Shown: positions 24,030-32,429 of the stretch, one piece after another
How the letters are laid out: every line of letters starts with the position of its first letter
Position numbering within the stretch: the first letter of the stretch is position 1
From: Bacillota bacterium
GTDB lineage: Bacteria > Bacillota > Clostridia > Lachnospirales > Lachnospiraceae
Length of the DNA stretch: 33,298 bases
Direction of reading: 5' to 3'
NCBI GenBank assembly: GCA_023428655.1
Contig: JAEYXC010000083.1
Coordinates: 1 to 33,298 of the forward strand
Made by a program: the position numbers and the translations under genes
Notes under the pieces: model-generated
Seen by the model: only the letters and a program-made list of their open reading frames with translations
Told to the model about the DNA's origin: nothing
The model's database searches: none

Positions 24030-24764
24030 ATGTCAAATGCAATTGTAATTGAGAATCTGAGAAAGGAATACGGAAGTAAGGTGGCCGTAAATAACATTTC
24101 TCTTACGATTGAAACGGGAAAAATATTCTCTCTCTTAGGTGTGAACGGTGCGGGTAAGACAACAACCATCCGTGTTCTTACAGGCCTATCCAGGCCAACG
24201 GAGGGAGAGGTTCTTATTATCGATAAGAGTATTAAGGATGAATGGAAGGAGATTAAGAGAATAAGCAATCTATCTCCGCAGGAAACAGCCATTGCTCCGA
24301 ATCTTACAGTGAAGGAAAACTTGGAGTTTATTGCAGAAATCTATGGCTTTAAAAGGAGCAGAGCGAGGGAAAAGACAAGGCAGGTTATGGAAGAGTTTTC
24401 GCTGCAGGAAGTGGAGAACAGTAAAGCGAAAACCCTATCCGGAGGGTGGCAGAGAAGACTTAGTATCGCAATGGCTTTGGTCACAGAGCCCAAGCTGCTC
24501 TTCCTGGACGAACCCACCCTAGGGCTTGATGTTCTTGCGAGGAGGGAGCTTTGGAGAATTATCGAGAAGCTGAAGGGTAGGATTACCATAGTATTAACTA
24601 CTCATTACATGGAAGAAGCAGAGAGTCTGTCCGATGCAATCGCCATCATGGTGAATGGTAATATTATAGCGCAGGGATCGGTTGAAGAATTAAAGAACAT
24701 GACCGGGAAGAAGAATCTGGAGGAAGCTTTTATTGCTCTGGCAGAGGAAGCTGGTGGGAGGTAA
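24030..24764 (+). CDS. ABC transporter ATP-binding protein (ABC-2 / drug-export type)
   Basis: A 244-residue ATPase with Walker A GVNGAGKTTT (37-46), a Q-loop near LSPQETAIAP, signature LSGGWQRRLSIAMAL (about 135-149), Walker B LLFLDEPTLGLD and the switch histidine in TTHYMEEAE. The signature's fifth residue is W rather than Q or M, a tolerated but uncommon form. GAGGAG precedes the ATG. It overlaps the permease by one base and is the third gene of the LytTR operon. With the single permease it would form a homodimeric-ATPase exporter, for instance for a peptide, lipid or antibiotic. Confidence 0.93.
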   Translation: MSNAIVIENLRKEYGSKVAVNNISLTIETGKIFSLLGVNGAGKTTTIRVLTGLSRPTEGEVLIIDKSIKDEWKEIKRISNLSPQETAIAPNLTVKENLEFIAEIYGFKRSRAREKTRQVMEEFSLQEVENSKAKTLSGGWQRRLSIAMALVTEPKLLFLDEPTLGLDVLARRELWRIIEKLKGRITIVLTTHYMEEAESLSDAIAIMVNGNIIAQGSVEELKNMTGKKNLEEAFIALAEEAGGR

Positions 24765-25528
24765 TGATGAGAAGTATCATTTTTTGTAGAAGAACAATTA
24801 AGGAATTATTAAGGGATCCCCTTAGCTATATATTTTGTCTGGGCTTTCCTCTTGTTATGCTGGTCATCATGACAATTGTTGATCGCAGTATCCCCAAGGA
24901 AGTAGGAATGGAGCTGTTTCATATACAGTCACTGGCGCCGGGTATCGCTTTGTTTGGTCTGACCTTTGTAATGTTGTTTACCTGCTTACAGGCGTCAAAG
25001 GATCGCTCAAGCGCATTTCTAACAAGATTATATGCATCGCCCATGAATGCAGTGGACTTTATAGGAGGATATACCATGCCCCTATTGATGATTGCATTCC
25101 TTCAGATTGTGATTGCTTTTGTTGCTTCAATCATCATCGGAAGAATCACCGGCTATGAGTTTCAGCTTGGGAATATTCTTCTATGTATTCTCGTATTACT
25201 TCCATCCGCGGTCATGTTTATAGCCTTCGGATTGTTCTTTGGAACACTGTTGAATGATAAGGCAGCCCCCGGAATATGTTCGATTATCATTACAGCGGCC
25301 AGCCTCCTTGGTGGTGTATGGATGGATGTGGATGCCATCGGTGGTACCTTTATGAAGGTGTGCCATGTACTGCCCTTTTATCACGGAGCAAGTGCTGCTC
25401 GTATGGCGTTACAGGGTAATTATGATAAGCTTGGCAAATCCTTGGTGATTATCTTGGTCTACGCCTTAGTAATCTATCTACTTTCTGCATTATTATTTCA
25501 AAGAAAAATGCAGAGTGATCTAAAATAA
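24764..25528 (+). CDS. ABC-2 type transporter permease
   Basis: A 254-residue membrane protein with six hydrophobic segments: one at about 20-38, then about 55-75, 103-126, 134-157, 167-185 and 225-245. It starts with the usual ABC-2 head FCRRTIKELLRDPLSYIF and has a long first outer loop. Two ATG codons (24764, 24767) share GGGAGG; the second has the better spacing, the first overlaps the ATPase stop (ATGA-type coupling). It completes the exporter and the operon, which ends at a strong hairpin. Confidence 0.9.
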   Translation: MMRSIIFCRRTIKELLRDPLSYIFCLGFPLVMLVIMTIVDRSIPKEVGMELFHIQSLAPGIALFGLTFVMLFTCLQASKDRSSAFLTRLYASPMNAVDFIGGYTMPLLMIAFLQIVIAFVASIIIGRITGYEFQLGNILLCILVLLPSAVMFIAFGLFFGTLLNDKAAPGICSIIITAASLLGGVWMDVDAIGGTFMKVCHVLPFYHGASAARMALQGNYDKLGKSLVIILVYALVIYLLSALLFQRKMQSDLK

Positions 25529-25543
25529 AAAAGTGCATAATGC

Positions 25544-25573
25544 AAAGCCCGCTGTACTCATAGTGGGCTTTTT
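25544..25573 (+). terminator. terminator of the LytTR/ABC operon
   Basis: AAAGCCC-GCT (25544-25553) pairs with AG-T-GGGCTTT (25562-25571), closing an eight-base loop, and is followed by TT. Confidence 0.85.
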
Positions 25574-25689
25574 GCTCATAATATAAAAGTCTTTGTTCCT
25601 CCCTATGATTATTTGGAACGGAATGCCCACCGACTTCGTCAATTATATGAAGTGGAAGTATTTGCTATACTGCATTAGGAGGTGTGATA

Positions 25690-27183
25690 ATGTCAAACAA
25701 CAGGAGAGTGTTCGGGAAAATCCGCTACAATAGATTAGTGAAAGGAATTAGTCTGTTTTTTTTGGTGATTACCATAACAATGGTTATGATCGCTTGTAGT
25801 GGTAAATCCAAAGAAGGTAACCCGGACAATGATAAACTAGTGGATGAGGAATCAGGAGAATTGCTTTCACCAACAATCGATCCGACACCGATCCCGGAGT
25901 CGCCCATCAATCAACAAGAGAACAATGTCCCGGGGGAGCCGAGTACTGAGCTCCCGGATAAGTCAGGCTCTACGAAAGAGTCTAAACCCACGGAGGAGCC
26001 GGTTTTAACCAAAAAGCCTACAGCTACGAACATTCCAGTGAAAGAGACAGAACAGGAAGCGGCCTTTGATGTTATTCCTTCCAATCAGGTGATACACAGT
26101 ACAACGGCATTTACACATAAGAATTATCTATTCTATAAGACCGGTAAGCTGACTAAGACCACATTAGCGGTAATGGATCAACAGACCTCCAAAGTGAAGG
26201 AGCTTGTTACCCTCGAGGATTCTAATTTTAATAACGGCGAATTCTTTCTTCTGGGAAATCATATTTATTATCATGAAAATGGTGATATCTACCGTATAGG
26301 AGTGGATGGTAAGAATAAAACCAGATTATATAAAGGAACAGCAACTATATTGGGAATTCATGAGGAGGATATTATAGCACTGGATCGCAAGACCAGAGAG
26401 CTGATTCGGATCAATCAGAAGGGGGATAAGAAAACACTGGCGAAGCTAATGTCCATTGATCCTCTTGAGGCTGTTATGGTTAAGGACGGTATTTATTACA
26501 TCAGTAAGAGCTCCAATAATACCCTTAACGGAAATGACCCCATGGATCGATTGTATTATATTGACCTGGAGGGAAAGAAAAAAACCGAGATTACTTTTGG
26601 ATGGGACATTTTTGATTTGAAGTCCTATGAGGAGGAGGTCTACTTTCTATCAATTACTAAGGAGCCGGAGGTAATGAAGGTAAATAAAATCGTAGATGGT
26701 ACGGTAATAGAGCTTCATAGCTTAGGAAGGGAAGAATTGAAGCAACTGGGAAGCGATTGGTTTGAGGCAAATACCTTTACCTTGCTTGGAGTTAATGCAA
26801 CCAACCTATTCTATGGAATTGACTTTAATAATGGCAAGGAGATGAATATATACTCCGTAGGAACTAGTGGAGAGAATCATGCACTATTTCTCAATGCGCT
26901 GGATTTGGAGGGAATTAACCAAGCAGCTTATTTTACAAGAGGAGAGATTGATGGTGATTACCTGAAAATCATCTTTGACTGCGATGAAGCGCCGCTGGAG
27001 ATATTTCTGATTAACCTTAAGGACCAATCCAGTATTAAGCTCCGGGGAGATTACTATATCCCCTCCAGCATTGATGTGGAAGGAGAGTACGTATATTACT
27101 GCAAATCCAAGGAAGCGGATCGCTATGGAGAGATGCGGGAATCCTATGAGTATGGCAGAAGTATGCTTTCGGAGCTTCAGTAA
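25690..27183 (+). CDS. lipoprotein with DUF5050-like repeat domain
   Basis: The frame can be read from GTG 25684, but ATG 25690 lies seven bases after AGGAGG, giving 497 residues. A basic head and hydrophobic helix end in VMIACSG, a lipobox, so the protein is probably lipid-anchored. Residues about 25-125 are a Pro/Thr/Lys/Glu-rich linker (TPIPESP, EEPVLTKKPTATNIP). The remainder has repeated short motifs of the type NHIYYHENGDIYRIGVDGKN, DGIYYISKSS and LYYIDLEGKKKTE, as in DUF5050 proteins, which form beta-propeller-like folds. No catalytic motif is evident. A surface-exposed binding or sensing role is possible. Confidence 0.8.
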   Translation: MSNNRRVFGKIRYNRLVKGISLFFLVITITMVMIACSGKSKEGNPDNDKLVDEESGELLSPTIDPTPIPESPINQQENNVPGEPSTELPDKSGSTKESKPTEEPVLTKKPTATNIPVKETEQEAAFDVIPSNQVIHSTTAFTHKNYLFYKTGKLTKTTLAVMDQQTSKVKELVTLEDSNFNNGEFFLLGNHIYYHENGDIYRIGVDGKNKTRLYKGTATILGIHEEDIIALDRKTRELIRINQKGDKKTLAKLMSIDPLEAVMVKDGIYYISKSSNNTLNGNDPMDRLYYIDLEGKKKTEITFGWDIFDLKSYEEEVYFLSITKEPEVMKVNKIVDGTVIELHSLGREELKQLGSDWFEANTFTLLGVNATNLFYGIDFNNGKEMNIYSVGTSGENHALFLNALDLEGINQAAYFTRGEIDGDYLKIIFDCDEAPLEIFLINLKDQSSIKLRGDYYIPSSIDVEGEYVYYCKSKEADRYGEMRESYEYGRSMLSELQ

Positions 27184-27223
27184 TACATAATCGAGTACGA
27201 ATTAATACCATTGAATCTAATTA

Positions 27224-27298
27224 GGGCTGTTGCACAAGGTATAATCTTAATGAAGGAAAGGATTTCCTTCTACTTGAAATTGTATTTTGCAACAGCCC
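27224..27298. repeat. long hairpin with 11-bp perfect ends, terminator or small mobile palindrome
   Basis: GGGCTGTTGCA (27224-27234) and TGCAACAGCCC (27288-27298) are exact inverted repeats. Between them lies a second hairpin GAAGGAAA/TTTCCTTC (27252-27259, 27263-27270). The U-tract after it is poor (CTTTGGTTTCTT), so it is either a weak terminator of the lipoprotein gene or a MITE/REP-like element. Confidence 0.6.
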
Positions 27299-27380
27299 CT
27301 TTGGTTTCTTGTTGATAAATAGGCCGAACAATGCTACAATTTTCGATATGGAAAAATTGGGAAGAGAGGAGAAGGTTCAA

Positions 27381-28682
27381 ATGCGGAAAAAAGCCTTAGC
27401 CATTTGGATAGGTACTGCTTTGTTACTTGCTTTCACGGCCAGCTCCTGCAATAAGGGATATCCAACAACAGCGGATCCGATCAAACGGGAAACGGTACTA
27501 AGCAACGATAATACCAGTGAGGAACGAAATCGTCTTCTAACAGAGGATATTCAATATTTCAAGGAGGAGCTTCCGAAACGGCACAAGAATTTGTTCAGCA
27601 AGATCAGCAAGGAGGAGTTTGATGACCAAACAGAACAATTGCTAAAGCAGGTGGATCAGCTTGGAAATAAGCAGGTTTTTGTAGAGCTGAATAAGATTGT
27701 CGCAGCGGTTGGGGATGCTCATACCTCTATCAATTATTGGGATGGCTACAGCTTTCCCCTACAATTCTGGTGTTCAGAGGACAACATCTATGTCGTAAAT
27801 GCAGACATCGGATTAAAGGAGATGATGTATTCTCGCGTGCTTAAGGTGGACGGCGTTCCCATTGATGAGGTGCTGGACCAACTGACAACATTGATATCCT
27901 ACGAAAATGAAAGCTGGTTATTAGCAATGCTACCTAATTATCTTAGATTACCGGTCTATCTGAATGGTTTGGGGATTATTCCGAAGGAGACTGAGGCGGT
28001 TTTCACAGTGGAAAAGTCCGGTGAAATACAGGATTTTAGGGTATCGGCCCTGAAGTACGGTGAGACTGGTGATTATGTCAAGGATAAGGCGGAGGATATC
28101 CTTCTTGGAAGCTTTGAAAAATATTATGCCTATGAGTATCTGCCCGATCATAAGAGTCTCTATTTCCGGTACAATGTATGTGCAGATATGGAGGATGAGA
28201 GCTTTGCTGATTTTAACAATGATATGATGAATCAGCTTGAGCAATTGGCGGTGGATAAAATCATCGTTGATCTTAGGAGTAATACCGGAGGTAATTCCGA
28301 GATATTGAATCCCTTCACAAAACGACTCCGAGACTATTATATGAAAAATTCTGATGTTAAGATATATATTCTGGTAGGGCGCCATACCATCTCTTCCGGT
28401 ATGTTTGCCATCTATCGAATTAAAGAGGCAGTTCCTGAAGCCATATCCGTGGGAGAACCTACCGGAGGTGCATTGGATTGCTATGGTGATGTCAGGGAGA
28501 TGAAGCTGCCTAACTCGCAGCTCCCGGTGGGTTATAGCACCAAATATTTTGAATTTACTAAGATGTTCACCTATAAAAATGATGGGATCGGTACATTTCT
28601 ACCGGATGTTATACTTCAACCCACCATAGAAGATTATGAAAAGGGAGAGGATGTTGTCCTGACCTTTGTATTAAAGGAATAG
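27381..28682 (+). CDS. S41 family peptidase, probable lipoprotein
   Basis: The frame begins at 27309, but ATG 27381 follows GAGGAGAAGG and starts a signal sequence (MRKKALAIWIGTALLLAFTASSC), giving 433 residues. The cysteine follows A-S-S, an acceptable though not ideal lipobox. Conserved parts: VGDAHTSINYW, a PDZ-like RVLKVDGVPIDEVLDQL, VDLRSNTGGNSEIL (about residue 294 on) and the catalytic serine region GRHTISSGMFAIYRI (about 333-347), followed by GEPTGG. S41 (tail-specific/tricorn-like) peptidases cut unfolded or C-terminal segments, here outside the cell. The general base residue could not be assigned by eye. Confidence 0.85.
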   Translation: MRKKALAIWIGTALLLAFTASSCNKGYPTTADPIKRETVLSNDNTSEERNRLLTEDIQYFKEELPKRHKNLFSKISKEEFDDQTEQLLKQVDQLGNKQVFVELNKIVAAVGDAHTSINYWDGYSFPLQFWCSEDNIYVVNADIGLKEMMYSRVLKVDGVPIDEVLDQLTTLISYENESWLLAMLPNYLRLPVYLNGLGIIPKETEAVFTVEKSGEIQDFRVSALKYGETGDYVKDKAEDILLGSFEKYYAYEYLPDHKSLYFRYNVCADMEDESFADFNNDMMNQLEQLAVDKIIVDLRSNTGGNSEILNPFTKRLRDYYMKNSDVKIYILVGRHTISSGMFAIYRIKEAVPEAISVGEPTGGALDCYGDVREMKLPNSQLPVGYSTKYFEFTKMFTYKNDGIGTFLPDVILQPTIEDYEKGEDVVLTFVLKE

Positions 28683-28749
28683 AGCTATACGGTACTCGTA
28701 AGACAGAACAGTAGATCGCTTAAAAAAGAAGTTATAGGGTCAAGCAAGT

Positions 28750-28817
28750 AAAGCATAGTGATAGATGAGGAAGGGATTATCCCGTAATCACCTGTAACTA
28801 TGCTTTTCCACTTTTTA
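28750..28817. terminator. terminator between the S41 peptidase and L,D-transpeptidase genes
   Basis: AAAGCATAGT (28750-28759) pairs with ACTATGCTTT (28797-28806), with an inner GGGATTATCCC hairpin; CTTTTT follows at 28811. It probably serves the plus-strand gene and perhaps both. Confidence 0.7.
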
Positions 28818-28867
28818 AACAGCTTCTAGCAAATCGCTTATTCGCTTAAATATGTTAGGAAGGTCCG

Positions 28868-30262
28868 CTATTCCTTATAAAGAATCACCGGTGTTCCCTC
28901 CTCAATGTTCTCAAATACGGTTTTTGCCAGATATAAGGGGGCATTGACGCAGCCATGGGTGCCATTTCTTAGATAGATCTCTCCTCCGAAGCGGCTTCTC
29001 CAGGAGGCGTCATGAAGGCCGATATTACCAAAGAAGGGCATCCAGTAGGTGACCTTTGCTTCGTAATTCGGTCCGGTTAAGGTTGCGCCCCTTTGCTTGT
29101 AGTTAATCATATAAGCACCAAGGACAGTCGCATTGCCTCGGTTGGGGTTTCCGGTGACGATAGAACCCTGGACGATTAGCTTGCCATCCTTATAGAACCA
29201 GAGATGCTGCTTTGAGATATTAATTTCAATATAGGTATTCCCGATTTCATTCCCTTCTCTGGAGACAGCTCTTTGCTTGTAGATCGGTTCTCTTACCAGA
29301 CGATCCGCATTTTTGATATTGTTGATTAAGGCTTCTGTCTCTGCTTCTCGGTCAATTCTCCAACCATAAAGTCCTCCTTGTATCTCCACCTTCTTACCGG
29401 TGGTCGATTGAAACTCTCTTATAATGCCTACGGTATCATATTTCTTGCTTAATGCCTTTATATACTTAGCAATCTCTTCTCTGTCGATCACTACCTCTAA
29501 ATTCTCATCGACACTAAGCCATCGGTGAAATGTTGCTCCTTCCAGTAGTTCTGTAACACTTCCGAAACGATAGGTTATTTTTGTTGAAACATATTGATCC
29601 AATTGCTTTTTTGTACTTAGGGTTTTGATGGATTCATAAGTGTATTTTGGGTTCTCATAGCATTTCGTAATATCTAAATCGAGCCTTTTTCTACCCTCAG
29701 AGATGTATTTGCTTACGATATTTTCCAAGGAGGCTCTATGAATCTTATTTCCGTAGATTTCTTTGATAATCTCGTAGGAGCCAGCCGTATATTTAAAATC
29801 CACATTTTTAGGTTCCACAATCTTTCCCTGAAAGAACTTTAATTCATCCAGCTTTTTGTCTAAAAGTGCGTCGCAATAATCGTAAAGCTCCTCCGTATAA
29901 AACTGATTTTTATGAAACAGAGAACTGAACCATAAAAATGGGGCTTGCAGTTGATGCACCTGAGAAACGGAACTACCTTTATTTATTTTCATACCGATAT
30001 CCTGACTTGTTATGATATCCGTTTCTCCGTTTCTGTCTATCAGCTGCAATTCATAGTTCTGAATATAGTTATTGATTATGTCCGAGGTATTGTTATGGGA
30101 CTTCAGGGATACATTAACTCCGTTAATGGCGGTTTGAAAGAAGAAATGATTCATAAAATACAAGGAGATCAGTAAATAGAGACCGATGGATGAGGTGGTA
30201 AATAGAATTAGATTTCTTTTGATTTTTTTCTTACTTATCATCATAATTTTTATCTGCTTCAT
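28868..30262 (-). CDS. L,D-transpeptidase (YkuD) with peptidoglycan-binding region
   Basis: The frame extends to 30301, but ATG 30262 has AGAAGGTGG in front and gives 464 residues beginning MKQIKIMMISKKKIKR. A single N-terminal helix (NLILFTTSSIGLYLLISLYF) anchors it. Residues about 45-320 contain PG_binding_4-like segments (NGVNVSLKSHNNTSDII; GLYGWRIDREAETEALI). The C-terminal YkuD domain shows INISKQHLWFYKDGKLIVQG, TGNPNRGNATVLGAY, the catalytic-histidine region NIGLHDASWRSRFGG and NGTHGCVNAP with the nucleophile cysteine near residue 437. It cross-links peptidoglycan stem peptides (3-3 links) outside the membrane. The typical SxGC motif is THGC here, still compatible with activity. Confidence 0.93.
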   Translation of the reverse strand: MKQIKIMMISKKKIKRNLILFTTSSIGLYLLISLYFMNHFFFQTAINGVNVSLKSHNNTSDIINNYIQNYELQLIDRNGETDIITSQDIGMKINKGSSVSQVHQLQAPFLWFSSLFHKNQFYTEELYDYCDALLDKKLDELKFFQGKIVEPKNVDFKYTAGSYEIIKEIYGNKIHRASLENIVSKYISEGRKRLDLDITKCYENPKYTYESIKTLSTKKQLDQYVSTKITYRFGSVTELLEGATFHRWLSVDENLEVVIDREEIAKYIKALSKKYDTVGIIREFQSTTGKKVEIQGGLYGWRIDREAETEALINNIKNADRLVREPIYKQRAVSREGNEIGNTYIEINISKQHLWFYKDGKLIVQGSIVTGNPNRGNATVLGAYMINYKQRGATLTGPNYEAKVTYWMPFFGNIGLHDASWRSRFGGEIYLRNGTHGCVNAPLYLAKTVFENIEEGTPVILYKE

Positions 30263-30406
30263 ATCGATCCACCTTCTGAAAATAATTGATAACCACAGCA
30301 TTTTATGATTTTTTTATCTGTTTTATAACCAGTTCATCAGGTACCGTCTATAAGAGATTGATCCAAATGCTTTCGGTGTAATAGTTTCAATATTTTATAC
30401 AAAGTG

Positions 30407-30436
30407 TTGTTCATAGTTCATGTAGTGTGATATAAT
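30407..30436 (+). promoter_or_regulatory. promoter of the HD-GYP gene
   Basis: TATAAT at 30431-30436 with TTGTTC (30407-30412) at 18-bp spacing. The leader of about 95 bases contains TGATAACAGTA (30480-30490), also found in the 1621 and 22936 promoter segments; no riboswitch is recognised. Confidence 0.5.
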
Positions 30437-30538
30437 ATGGAAAAAACATGAAATATGTCAAATAATAAACTTTTATGTATGATAACAGTAGCTGATACGA
30501 TAAGATTGAGCCAAGTCTACTTTACGAAAGAGGATTAA

Positions 30539-32389
30539 ATGATGAAAGCAGAGAAATTCGTCCCGTTCCGTTTCAAATTATGGATTGTTTTATTTGTTAT
30601 AGTTTTCTTGATTGCCAGTATTCTTGGATTCTTTCAATATATGAATCTTCAGGCTAATATGGAGAATAACTTTATACAGAGCAGGAAGCTGATACAGGAC
30701 CGAGTTCTTAATATGATCAATAACGTGGACTACGTCAATTACTTGTTTGAGCAGCCCATTGAAGCGAAGGCGAGGGATATACTGCAAAGAGTGAAGGAAG
30801 AGTATGAAGCTACAAACAGTATTAATATGGATCTGGCCTCCTATGTGAAGGATAATAAGGAGTTTAATTTATATATTATCGACCGTAACAATGTGGTGGT
30901 TGCTACTACAGCTTCCGAGGATTTTGGGCTGGACTTTACCCAGTGGCCGGATTTTGCCGCCTACCTTGATAAGGTCCGAGCAGGTGGGGTATTTGATACA
31001 AACCGCGTCAGTCTGTCATTAGTGGAAGGGAATCTCACAAAATATTGCTATTTGCCATCCTCGGACGGTCAATATATATTTGAGACCGGTTCTGTGATCG
31101 ATAATCAGTATGGTTATCGGACGAATCTGGAGTTTGATAATTTTGAGAAGCAGATACTAGAGGAAAATAATTTTGTTGACAGTATCATTCTTTATGATTA
31201 CCAGGGAGTATCCTACAAGAAGGATGAACAAGGTAAAAACATAATCATTGCCGATGAGAACCGCAGCTATTTTGAACAGGCGATTCAATCAATGGCTTCT
31301 GTGAAGTATTCCGGTACATATAATAATAGGAACGCATTTTATGAATATATCCCTTATGAAATCATGGGAGCACATGGTGTAAATGAAAGAAATGTAGTTG
31401 AAATTATTTTTAATGACCGGGAAGTCAAGAATAGTCTCAATAAAAATGTGGCATTTATTATCATTGCAGAATTATCTGCTGCTACTATTGCTGCCTGGAT
31501 TGGTTCCTTTATGGCCGGGAGGATTACAAGACCCATGAAGGAATTAACCGAAGGGGTGAAGCTGGTGGCAGAGGGAAATCTGGAATATGAATTCAAATTA
31601 TATCACAATGATGAGTTCTCCATTCTGGGAAAACAGTTTAATGCTATGCTTTTGGAAATTCGACGGCTGTTGGAGGAACGAACTCGGTATGTAAACGAGC
31701 TTCAATTAAAAAATACAGAAATATTCAATCAAAAGGAGGAAATAACCGCGTTATATGAAGAGACCATCGCCCTGAATGAAGAGTTGGAAAGAGTCCTAAA
31801 GCAAAATATGGTCAGCTATTTTGAAACGGTCAGAGCACTTGCCAATGCCATTGATGAAAAGGATTCTTACACCGGAGGCCACTGTGAACGGGTTATGTCC
31901 TATGCAAGAGTCATTGCGGAGGAGCTTGGCTTATCGGATCAGGAGGTTGATGATCTCAAATTCGGAAGTATTCTTCATGATATCGGGAAAATCGGGATAT
32001 CGGAATATATATTAAATAAAAGTGAAAAGCTTTCTCCGGTAGAATATGAAGAGATAAAAAAACACCCGGAAAAGGGAGAACATATACTTAGGGATTTGAA
32101 TTTTTTACATAATTGTCGTAGAATTATAAATGAGCACCATGAACGAGTGGATGGATTGGGATATCCGAATGGGCTTACCGGGGATGAGATCTATTTTCTG
32201 GCGAAAATTGTATGTGTGGTAGATGCTTATGATGCGATGACCAGTAGCAGACCATACCGAAAGAATGCAATGACCAGAGAACAGGCAATGGCGGAGCTGA
32301 TTCAAAATAAGGGAACTCAATTCGATGGCAGAGTGGTAGATGCCTTCATTCGGTGCTTGAACAAGGAGGCAAAAAGCAAGGCAAAATAA
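30539..32389 (+). CDS. membrane HD-GYP domain protein, probable c-di-GMP phosphodiesterase
   Basis: A 616-residue sensor enzyme: TM1 (about 13-33), an extracellular Cache-like sensor (about 38-300), TM2 (303-327), HAMP (328-380), coiled coil (380-425), then HD-GYP (about 428-610). Catalytic residues are complete: HD at 480-481 in ILHDIGKIGI, HHERVDGLGYP (533-543) with GYP at 541-543, and VVDAYDAMTSSRPYR. HD-GYP proteins hydrolyse c-di-GMP to pGpG or GMP in the cytoplasm. Adjacent ATGs at 30539 and 30542 share AGAGG. It is followed 40 bases later by a solute-binding lipoprotein gene, suggesting the enzyme's sensor may respond to a solute bound outside. It may lower the c-di-GMP read by the riboswitch at 12295 (inference). 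Confidence 0.93.
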   Translation: MMKAEKFVPFRFKLWIVLFVIVFLIASILGFFQYMNLQANMENNFIQSRKLIQDRVLNMINNVDYVNYLFEQPIEAKARDILQRVKEEYEATNSINMDLASYVKDNKEFNLYIIDRNNVVVATTASEDFGLDFTQWPDFAAYLDKVRAGGVFDTNRVSLSLVEGNLTKYCYLPSSDGQYIFETGSVIDNQYGYRTNLEFDNFEKQILEENNFVDSIILYDYQGVSYKKDEQGKNIIIADENRSYFEQAIQSMASVKYSGTYNNRNAFYEYIPYEIMGAHGVNERNVVEIIFNDREVKNSLNKNVAFIIIAELSAATIAAWIGSFMAGRITRPMKELTEGVKLVAEGNLEYEFKLYHNDEFSILGKQFNAMLLEIRRLLEERTRYVNELQLKNTEIFNQKEEITALYEETIALNEELERVLKQNMVSYFETVRALANAIDEKDSYTGGHCERVMSYARVIAEELGLSDQEVDDLKFGSILHDIGKIGISEYILNKSEKLSPVEYEEIKKHPEKGEHILRDLNFLHNCRRIINEHHERVDGLGYPNGLTGDEIYFLAKIVCVVDAYDAMTSSRPYRKNAMTREQAMAELIQNKGTQFDGRVVDAFIRCLNKEAKSKAK

Positions 32390-32429
32390 AGTTTAGAGTA
32401 ATTTCAGTGGTAAATCGAAGGAGAAGCTT

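Noticed and set aside
24434..24451. Signature LSGGW as evidence of an inactive ABC ATPase
   Set aside because: The fifth residue of the signature varies in ABC-2 exporters (often M); Walker A, Walker B and the switch histidine are intact.
27309..27380. Upstream extension of the S41 peptidase frame
   Set aside because: It would place 24 polar residues before the signal sequence; ATG 27381 has a strong ribosome site and begins the signal peptide.
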